This document shows positions 1 through 10,100 of a stretch of 64,000 nucleotides of DNA, one piece after another (the stretch's first letter is position 1; every line of letters starts with the position of its first letter). The notes below the pieces were generated by a model. It saw nothing but the letters and a program-made list of their open reading frames with translations. It made no database searches and was not told the DNA's origin. The position numbers and the translations under genes were made by a program. This DNA comes from Patiria miniata (Eukaryota; Echinodermata; Asteroidea; Valvatida; Asterinidae): assembly GCF_015706575.1 (NCBI RefSeq), contig NW_024037063.1, positions 9,796,927 to 9,860,926 of the forward strand. Direction: 5' to 3'.

Positions 1-904
1 TGACTCATCCTACTTTTTATTTAAAATAAATATGCTCCAGTGCAAACTTCTTTTTCGTGGACTTTTTTTAACTGGGGATCATAGCTAAATAAGAATATAG
101 GCCGTCTGTAGAATTACTTTGAAAATGCAACCCTTATTGTTGGCCATTGCTCAAAATCGGTTGTGCTCTGTGTATCTCTTTATAAAGTAATCAATGCAAA
201 CAACTAAACATAAACGAAAATATATGCATTGATTGAGCCACTTCGCATAGTGCATTATGAAATGAAAACCTGTATTCAGGGGCATACTTTATGAGGAAAT
301 CAAAATCAAGTTTTCAATTTTTTCTTAACAAACTAAGCTTTTTCTTTTTGTGCTGAGAAGCTTATTTCATTCCTTTGTTTTTTATTTTGTTATTTTTTTA
401 AGAGGACGAGTGTCATCTAAAACTTTTGATCAGATTCCAAATTTGTCCTTTCATTTAGAAATTTTCGAAGCCCATTGCACTGACCACCCTCTTTGATACC
501 AGTGGCCAGCCATTTTTAAATTAGGTAACCAGACTAATTCACAAGTGACAATTAGTAATTGAGAGACTTAAGCAAGTCTAAATCACAAATGAAAGTCAAT
601 CAACGAGACAATATACCCGTGGCAAGTCTGATGAATGAGACGAATTAAGCTATGATTAAACTATATTTAACTGGCAACTGAAAATATATTGATATTCTGA
701 CCCCAATAAATTATCTCTTTGTCACTCTATTCGGCTTTACTCTTCTAGATTAATTTATTCGGAAGGGCCAAATGTAGGTTTTTTTGAATTCCAGTATTTT
801 AAAATTATGACTACCTACATAGTACGGTTGATATATAATATTTTCATTGTTACTCGTTCTAGATTATGTGACCCTAATCATCTGACGACTGACTTCAACC
901 ACAG
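1..904. other. Upstream intron or 5' flank, no gene seen
   Basis: AT-rich, with no exon, RNA gene or clear repeat that I can support. The first supported exon begins at 905 after a 3' splice site, so this is probably intron of the same gene. Confidence 0.4.
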
Positions 905-1131
905 AGGTGTAGGAAGACATACCGGCGGGGTAGAGCTAAGATCACAGCCGAGGAGTACAACCACTCACTCAGTAAACTCATCAGCACGAAGAAGAAGGTT
1001 AAGCCAAGTCGTAAGGCGGCATTCATGGCCGCCTTTCCAGTCAAAGCCTCGCCAAGTCTCCATGCTAATGAAGAGGGAGCATCTGTACTGCCACTAAAAG
1101 AGGCTTCAATAACTCGTCCTGAAGTAAAAAG
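905..1131 (+). CDS. Exon 1 seen: basic N-terminal segment (residues 1-75)
   Basis: The acceptor is ...TTCAACCACAG before 905 and the donor is AAAAG|GTACAC. The frame is open with no upstream in-frame ATG, so this is either an internal exon or one translated from the ATG at 1025 (MAAFPVKAS). The peptide is rich in Lys and Arg (for example [11 protein letters not shown]) and matches no family I recognise. It leaves two bases (AG) that are completed by the T of the next exon, which supports the splice. Confidence 0.6.
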
Positions 1132-4100
1132 GTACACAATTGCTATACGAATCACAATCGACCAAATTTTCAGTGAATTCCGTCATGTATTAGGCCATTG
1201 GGGTGGTAATTTTTTTCATTTTTTGACGTACTAGGAATTGTGGTTTTCAGCCTGTGGTTTTCAGCTTGATCGAGCATAAATTTACCAACCAAACATTATC
1301 GCTTGCATGTTTATAAAGTAAATTTTATAAATGTATAACCTCATTTTACAGTTGGTTAACCACTTTCAAACATCTTTCGATCCAAAACTAATTGCAATTT
1401 TCAATGCACAAAATACGATAATGTTACTTTGATTATTTTTCAGAATTCTTGTGAATTGATCGTTATTTCTCCCATTCAAATCAAATAAAACTATCAAAGC
1501 AACCTTTTCTAATCGGGGTGAATATCTTGCATCGTTTCCTTGTACACAAAAGGTGGAAGAAATTAATAGCTGAATTGCAATGAATGATTGATGAACTGCA
1601 ACAACGATTGTCAGAATTTTGTTGCTTCATCTCATGCAGAGATTTTCTTGTATTTCTCACTTACAGTCCCGTTGAAGTGAGACAGAAATTGCAGGTTTTT
1701 GTCCGAGGTCTCCTCTTACCAAAAATACTTTGTCTACAAGTGTATCCGGAGACATCAGTATCAGCTTTGAAGAAGATGGTCCAGGTTCGGTCTGGTATCC
1801 AGCCTGAAAATCAACACCTTTACATCGGGAGAAACTTTCAGGTGCTGGTTCTACTATTCCCATGGAAAGAAAAATCAATCTTTGTCACTTTTTAAAATTC
1901 CTTTAATCTAAGCGTATAACACCAATTCAATTATAATGTCTTCAACTTGCTTTAAAAATTGTAAAGCTTATTATAGCACTAATTCCATCGTATCAACAAT
2001 CTATCTCAAAGCACCTGGCAATTATTCTTTGCAATAATTCCTCGGCTGACTACGCAGTGCAAATTCGGTTCTTTACCCTCACAGAAACCCATTATTTATA
2101 CTCCTGGGTGGAGAGAGACAATTGTAGGTGTCTTGCCTAAGGGCAAAAAGCTATGTTCCTGACAGGGTTCGAACCCACACACCATCGTACATGAGTCAAA
2201 CACCGTAACCACTAGACCATAGCATTCTACAAATTGCCTTCAGTTTTAAAACAGTTGATGGAAGGCGTGTTGACAATGTAATTGATTTTTTTTAGAATGT
2301 CTTTTTTGCCCCACATAAAGTTTTGTACTACGTAACTATAACAGGACTTAGTAAAAAAAAAAAAATGGGAAAAAAGGTGATTGGTAAACGTTTTGCAAGA
2401 AATTGTGCAAGACCGTCAGGTTCTAGCTCTTATGAAGTTACGATTTGGCAATGTCATGTTAGTCCAATGGGTAAGCGGTGTGCCATTTTTTTTCTCCAGA
2501 AATCTCATGAAATGTCATTTACATTGGTTCGTAGCTTTGTGACCTACTCTCCATTCGCGACCATGGGATTCAGCAAGACCAGAACATCGAGCTTCGCGCT
2601 GGCGGCTTGCTGGGTGGTGGATTAGGTAACTATTGGCACAAAAGGCTGTCTCAAAAAGCAGTCAAATTACATTGGAGGGGAAAATTTCTCCCTAACTTCG
2701 GCATCATCCCTTTGCGAATTGCACATTACAATACGTTAAGAAAACAATCTTAATCGGTAGAAACAGCGACTTTAGTGTAATGTAGTTTGCTTGGCACTAG
2801 CACATGGATAATAGTTGTTGCTTTAATGCTTGCTTGGTTTATTGTGTCTCAGTACATCTCAGTACATTGCATGAGGTTCTATGCTTATCAAAGGGCTACA
2901 TTGTTCCAGGGTGTAATCTTACCCAAGTTGAGGCCTTATACATTATTCATTTTAATAGTAAGTTGGGGTTCATGCATTCCAATGCGGATGAGGTAATGTC
3001 TGGGTTTGGGTGTGTGGTTTCAGAGCACATGGTGCCTATACATAGCTATCATGTAAGGCTACTACATCCCTCCTCAATTCAGAATGGAACTGGCTAATAG
3101 ACTTGAATCTACATGTACATCTATTTTTTGAAATACAGTCTATCAATGTAAGTATAAATCTAATTCTTTAAGTACAGTTAATTAATAGAGAAATGTTCAT
3201 TGTTCGATGTTCAAATTTCATGAACGTGATGAAGTCGTATCAGATTAGACTGTTTTCTATGCCAGGTTTATAAGAAAGTATGATCATGCATAGAGTTGAC
3301 TTAAAGAGATTCATGGCGGTAATACAGTTCAGTTCAGTTGTTTCCGATGATTTATCAGTGTTCCAGTTAAAGTTCAGTTCAGTCGTTTCCAAAAAGTTAT
3401 TGGTGTACTAGTTGTGCACTCTCTTTCCATGATTGTCTGAGTTGACGTTTGTTGGTACTTTGTTTATGATAGAAGTTGACGTTTGTTGGTCAGTACGTGT
3501 TGACGATTGTCGTTCAGAGATGACGCTCGTTTATTTGTTGATCAGAGTTGACGCTCGTTCATTTCTTGGTGTTGTGCTTATTAAACACGCTTGTTTGTTC
3601 TTTGGTGGTGTCGTTGTTAACACGCTTGTTCGTTTTTTTGGTGTCGGCGGTAACACGTTCGGTTGTTGTTTGGTGTCGTTGTTTAACACGCTCGTCTGTT
3701 CTTTGGTGTCGTTGTATAACACGCTCGTTTGTTCTTCGGTGTTGTTGTTAACACGCTTTTTTGTTGTTCTTTGGTGTCGTTGTTAACACGTTCGTTTGTT
3801 CTTTGGTGTCGTTGTATAACACGCTCGTTTGTTCTTCGGTGTTGTTGTTAACACGCTTTTTTGTTGTTCTTTGGTGTCGTTGATAGCACGCTTGGTTGTT
3901 GATCAGGTGTTGGTTGAATCATGTTCGATTAGAACACGAATTCATCTTGGGTTGTTGCTGATGATGGCGTTGGACATGTTTGGCGCCCATCTGTGCTGGT
4001 CTGCTTTGAATTCCTACTCCGGCAGAATGTTGCGGAGTGGTTAGAAGCTGTAGTTGCTGTTGCTGGGATCATCACCGCCTTGTACAAGTTGTAGAAGGTC

Positions 4101-7100
4101 ATGACTGGATCTCGTTGTAGGCGTTTTTTGGATGCTGTGATCCGCCATGCTGAGAATGCTCATGGCAAGGTGATGATAGTGCCTGTGTCTAGAGGTTTTC
4201 AGGTGAAGCTTTGGTGAAGTGTACCATCTTGATATGTTGATATATCCTCCCAATTTGGTTATCCTGAATCCTCGTCGCCAATGTAATGTAGTGTGATTGA
4301 CACTAGCAAATAGATAATAATTGTTGCTTCGATGCTTGCTTGGTTTATTGTGTCTCAGTACATCTCAGTACATCACATGAAGTTCTATACTTATCAAAGG
4401 GCTACAATGGTCTAGGGTGAAATCTTTGCCGAGTTAAGGGCCTTATACATTATTCATTTAGTAAGCTGGGGTTCATGCATTCCAATGTAGATTGGGGTAA
4501 TGTCTGGGTTTGGGTGTGTGGTTTCAGGGCACATGTTGCCTATACATAGCTATCATATAAGGATACTACACTTAGAAATCAAAGAGTGGGGCTTATTTTC
4601 TCGGCTTCATTAACAGGTTTGATCCGTCAGTACGAGTGACGTCTGAATTTGTTAAGTTTTTAATTTCACCCTTTAGTGAAGAGGAGTTCACTGTCGTTTT
4701 AAGCTCCTGAAGCGGCCCTGCAATGGCTGATGATTTTTATATGATTTTGCATTTCAGAAGAAGAGCAATCGAGAAACAGATTGTTCTCTAACTTGGCAAG
4801 CAGGCTTGGACCACATTGGGAAGAGCTCTCCACCAAATTGGGATTCTCGGTCAGTCAGCTCGAAACATTCAAAACAAACTACCTGGGTAACATAGAACAG
4901 TGCTTCAGCATGTTAGATGCCTGGTGGAAGAATCAAGACAACCCCGAAGACGCCCCTGAAAAGCTTAAAGATGCCCTGAAAGCAATACGACGTGAAGACT
5001 TAGCACAGCAAGTAAAAGGTACGAGACCTAACAAAAGATAAGATTAATGTACTGTAACGTCGACCAGATCCTGGCTAATTGTCACACGCAAGACAAAGGA
5101 AACCACATACACTATTGTTCAGGGTTTCGGGGCTCTAGGCCGTTTATTCTTGCCACGTCTTACACGAGGCTCTCTCCTTTTACAATTACTCACAGCAAAG
5201 ACACGTTATACAAAAATATCACACTACTGAGTCGGCGCAGTCCGGCAACGGGTCTCCCTGGCTCAGCAGCTTGGCTCCCAACGCTACGGTTGCACCGTTG
5301 GTCTTTGCTGGCGCCCTCTGCCGGCGGCCCGGCAGCGAAATTTCTTTTCCCAAACGCGATCGGCAATATCTAAAGAGGGCGCTCTCTCTGCGTTATGCAT
5401 ATTCATAATGTCCAGGGAAATTAGAGAATAAGTTATATAACAAGGAATAATAGTGTTTAAATCACCGACGATTGTTGGCAGCTCATTCGTGGACTGGTTG
5501 GAAGAAGTCCTGACTTCTAATCAGGTGATCCGAGTGCGAATCTCAGTGAGCGTTTTTCGCTTCTTATCATTTTTAGCTTTTAAATAAGTAAAGTGGTGAA
5601 GAAACATTTCTCACGAGACGTAAAGCCTATCTTGGGTTTGTGTTATGGAGAACAAGGCATTAGATATGCATGTAATGGACTAATCAGAAGATGGAAAACG
5701 GATGTCGTTTGGAAAAAAAAAATTCGCTGCCCGGCACCGACGTTACACGTACCGCCCCCTCCCATATTTTATATGTTTTTTTTCCCATATATGGTTTCCT
5801 GTCGTGCTTATTAAACACGCTTGTTTGTTCTTTGGTGGTGTCGTTGTTAACACGCTTGTTCGTTTTTTTGGTGTCGGCGGTAACACGTTCGGTTGTTGTT
5901 TGGTGTCGTTGTTTAACACGCTCGTCTGTTCTTTGGTGTCGTTGTATAACACGCTCGTTTGTTCTTCGGTGTTGTTGTTAACACGCTTTTTTGTTGTTCT
6001 TTGGTGTCGTTGTTAACACGTTCGTTTGTTCTTTGGTGTCGTTGTATAACACGCTCGTTTGTTCTTCGGTGTTGTTGTTAACACGCTTTTTTGTTGTTCT
6101 TTGGTGTCGTTGATAGCACGCTTGGTTGTTGATCAGGTGTTGGTTGAATCATGTTCGATTAGAACACGAATTCATCTTGGGTCGTTGCTGATGATGGCGT
6201 TGGACATGTTTGGCGCCCATCTGTGCTGGTCTGCTTTGAATTCCTACTCCGGCAGAATGTTGCGGAGTGGTTAGAAGCTGTAGTTGCTGTTGCTGGGATC
6301 ATCACCGCCTTGTACAAGTTGTAGAAGGTCATGACTGGATCTCGTTGTAGGCGTTTTTTGGATGCTGTGATCCGCCATGCTGAGAATGCTCATGGCAAGG
6401 TGATGATAGTGCCTGTGTCTAGAGGTGGTCAGGTGAAGCTTTGGTGAAGTGTACCATCTTGATATGTTGATATATCCTCCCAATTTGGTTATCCTGAATC
6501 CTCGTCGCCAATGTAATGTAGTGTGATTGACACTAGCAAATAGATAATAATTGTTGCTTCGATGCTTGCTTGGTTTATTGTGTCTCAGTACATCTCAGTA
6601 CATCACATGAAGTTCTATACTTATCAAAGGGCTACAATGGTCTAGGGTGAAATCTTTGCCGAGTTAAGGGCCTTATACATTATTCATTTAGTAAGCTGGG
6701 GTTCATGCATTCCAATGTAGATTGGGGTAATGTCTGGGTTTGGGTGTGTGGTTTCAGGGCACATGTTGCCTATACATAGCTATCATATAAGGATACTACA
6801 CTTAGAAATCAAAGAGTGGGGCTTATTTTCTCGGCTTCATTAACAGGTTTGATCCGTCAGTACGAGTGACGTCTGAATTTGTTAAGTTTTTAATTTCACC
6901 CTTTAGTGAAGAGGAGTTCACTGTCGTTTTAAGCTCCTGAAGCGGCCCTGCAATGGCTGATGATTTTTATATGATTTTGCATTTCAGAAGAAGAGCAATC
7001 GAGAAACAGATTGTTCTCTAACTTGGCAAGCAGGCTTGGACCACATTGGGAAGAGCTCTCCACCAAATTGGGATTCTCGGTCAGTCAGCTCGAAACATTC

Positions 7101-10100
7101 AAAACAAACTACCTGGGTAACATAGAACAGTGCTTCAGCATGTTAGATGCCTGGTGGAAGAATCAAGACAACCCCGAAGACGCCCCTGAAAAGCTTAAAG
7201 ATGCCCTGAAAGCAATACGACGTGAAGACTTAGCACAGCAAGTAAAAGGTACGAGACCTAACAAAAGATAAGATTAATGTACTGTAACGTCGACCAGATC
7301 CTGGCTAATTGTCACACGCAAGACAAAGGAAACCACATACACTATTGTTCAGGGTTTCGGGGCTCTAGGCCGTTTATTCTTGCCACGTCTTACACGAGGC
7401 TCTCTCCTTTTACAATTACTCACAGCAAAGACACGTTATACAAAAATATCACACTACTGAGTCGGCGCAGTCCGGCAACGGGTCTCCCTGGCTCAGCAGC
7501 TTGGCTCCCAACGCTACGGTTGCACCGTTGGTCTTTGCTGGCGCCCTCTGCCGGCGGCCCGGCAGCGAAATTTCTTTTCCCAAACGCGATCGGCAATATC
7601 TAAAGAGGGCGCTCTCTCTGCGTTATGCATATTCATAATGTCCAGGGAAATTAGAGAATAAGTTATATAACAAGGAATAATAGTGTTTAAATCACCGACG
7701 ATTGTTGGCAGCTCATTCGTGGACTGGTTGGAAGAAGTCCTGACTTCTAATCAGGTGATCCGAGTGCGAATCTCAGTGAGCGTTTTTCGCTTCTTATCAT
7801 TTTTAGCTTTTAAATAAGTAAAGTGGTGAAGAAACATTTCTCACGAGACGTAAAGCCTATCTTGGGTTTGTGTTATGGAGAACAAGGCATTAGATATGCA
7901 TGTAATGGACTAATCAGAAGATGGAAAACGGATGTCGTTTGGAAAAAAAAAATTCGCTGCCCGGCACCGACGTTACACGTACCGCCCCCTCCCATATTTT
8001 ATATGTTTTTTTTCCCATATATGGTTTCCTGTCATTTCTCAAAAGATTCCAAATTGCTCCATGATATTTCTCAATAACAAGTTCCTAATACATTTTAACC
8101 CTGTGTGTTTTGTGCTATTCACCGAATAGGTAAAGCACATCACGGAACTCCGATGGGGGTTGTTCCACTTATTAGGATTGGCTTATGCAGTCTTTGACCA
8201 ATGTCCACATTATTGCTCCCATACTTCTTGTCAAGTTGTACCATAATAAAGTACATCACGGAACTCCGATGGGGGTTGTTAAATTAAAGAAGGTTTGCCT
8301 ATAACTTGGGAGTGCAATTGGGTATATGATGGTTCCCATGGCATATGCATGTTCTCCAGATAACCCGGCAGTGTCCCCGTGCCACCTTTTAAATCTCCAT
8401 GGTGTTTCCATTGTGTCCATAATTATATCACCCACATTATGGTGTTCCCATGGCGTCCGAATCCTCATGGTGTACATTGTGTCTAAAATCCCCATGATGG
8501 TGTCCATAAAATCACCATGGTGTTCCCATGGTGACATAAAATTCACATGGTGTTCCCATGGTGTTCATAAAATCCCCATGGTGTTCATTTGGTGTCCATA
8601 AAATCCCCATGGTGTTCCCATGGTGTCCCTAAAATCCCCATGATGTTCCCATGGTGTTCCCATGGTGTTCATAAATTTCACGTGGTGTTCCCATGATGTT
8701 CATAAAATCCCTATGGTGTTCCCATGGTGTCAATAAAATCCCCATGGTGTTCCCATGGAGCTCATAAAATCCCCATGGTGTTCACATGTTGTCCATGTAA
8801 TCTCCATGGTGTTCCCATGGGTTTCCCATAATGGGCATAAAATCTCCCATGGTGATCATTGTAACTTACATAGTGTTCTTGATGACCCCATGGGTTTCCC
8901 ATGAGGTCCCATGGGAATCCATGGGAATCCCATGGGATGCTCATTGGACATTTCTTTAAAGGGAATATACAGCATTTGCAAACATCGAAAAATAAATGTA
9001 CCAAGTTTTTACGAAATACGTTACTAGGATGTTGGTAAATGACAGTCTCAAGCATCTTGTAAAATTATGGCACCTGGTGTGAAGTCATTTTCAAGAAAAT
9101 GATATTTTTGTAAACATTTCCAACGGTGGTCGGCCGACCAGCGTTGGAAAATCCTAACTATTTTTCAACTACTGCTCCAAATTTACCATTTGTTTCCAGT
9201 CCAAATTTTGTTTGCTTTTGGTTACATGTTCATGAACGGGTGCAGGCCAGCTAGACTGGTTCCCTTGCCTTACCATTTCCATCATCTATAAATTGATCCA
9301 TTTTATCTTTTGTGGAGTCAGGGAACCAGACTACTTGAACATTTTTGTTTTTCTTGGTTTTTCCAACCTTTTCGAACACCAAACTTCAAAAATGTCAGTG
9401 TAACAATATTTGATCTATTATACTAACCTCTCAAATAGTTCATTTCTGAATATTACAGCAAAAGCCAATGATGTACATTCCCTTTAAGGGTGGGGTCACC
9501 TCTGGGTTCTCCTCTGGGTTCTCCTCTGGGGTCTCCTCTGGGGTCTCCTCTGGGTTCTCCTCTGGGGCCACCTCCGGGATCACCTCTGGGGTCTCCTTTG
9601 TGGACTCCTCTCCATGGACTCCTGTGCGGAGCTGTAGGGAACAATCCACGTGTATTTATCTCCGGGGGGATTCTTTACCAATAGACCATCGAAAGTACCG
9701 GCGACAATTAAGAGGCCATGTTACAAACTTTACTGTAGCTTGCATCCTAACGGTTCACCATGACGGATCACCATGCCATTTTGGCCAATTACTGTACAAA
9801 ATACAGTTTGTTTTTAACTTGAAAGGCTCTAATAGGATACGCAAACAACCATACAATCCTTTTTGTATTCACTCATTCCGTTGTTTTGCCGAAAAATCCA
9901 TCGGTGATCCATCCAAACGAAAAAATATAAAGGACGTGAGTGACTCTCTTTCTTATATAATTTACAGCGGTGAACCGTGGTTACACTATGGTTTGGATGG
10001 ATTTTTCGTCCAAATAACAGAATGACGGGAATAAAGATGAATTGAAGAAAATGATACGTTGTCTGTGTATCCTAATACGGCTTCACATTGAACACAATCT

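Larger units (their letters stand above)
2776..4570 (-). mobile_element. Short non-autonomous LTR element (Ty3/gypsy-like signals), antisense fossil
   Basis: Two direct LTRs (2776-3066 and 4282-4570, about 290 bp each) begin TGTAGTA and end ATTACA when read on the minus strand. Flanking 5-bp repeats are TTTAG and CTTAG (one mismatch). On the minus strand the left LTR (4282-4570) is followed after one base by TGGCGACGAGGAT, which fits the 3' end of tRNA-Ser(GCT) as primer. The interior is only about 1.2 kb with no polymerase, and much of it is a G/T-rich minisatellite. The LTRs differ at many sites, so the insertion is old. It lies antisense in the intron between exons 3 and 4. Confidence 0.72.
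3574..5803. repeat. Tandem duplication, unit A (2230 bp)
   Basis: Matches 5804-8033 base for base at a constant offset of 2230; I count three differences (one near 3952, two near 4196) and no indels. The unit holds part of the short LTR element, its 5' LTR, the whole Death exon with both splice sites, a GC-rich patch and a tRNA-like sequence. Confidence 0.97.
5804..8033. repeat. Tandem duplication, unit B (2230 bp)
   Basis: Head-to-tail copy of 3574-5803. The junction reads CCTGTC|GTGCTTA. The outer edges read GGTGTT|GTGCTTA on the left and CCTGTC|ATTTCTC on the right, so there is little or no microhomology at the breakpoints. Confidence 0.97.

Noticed and set aside
2323-2625. 100-codon + frame overlapping exon 3
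   Set aside because: The ubiquitin-like peptide is in a different frame of the same DNA; this frame has no similarity and is an accidental opening.
3430-3905. Coding repeat protein on the minus strand ([10 protein letters not shown] units)
   Set aside because: The frame follows the minisatellite period by chance and lies in a decayed element.
5047-5373. 108-codon + strand open frame after each Death exon (also 7277-7603)
   Set aside because: Starts past the Death exon donor, has no domain, and is duplicated only because the whole segment is. Splicing phase supports removal of this region as intron.
8330-8945. CRISPR-like array
   Set aside because: Units are contiguous imperfect minisatellite copies without unique spacers, in an animal genome.
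9468-10025. 185-codon + strand frame
   Set aside because: Begins in a 12-bp minisatellite that keeps all frames open and then runs through a fold-back element; no coding signature.
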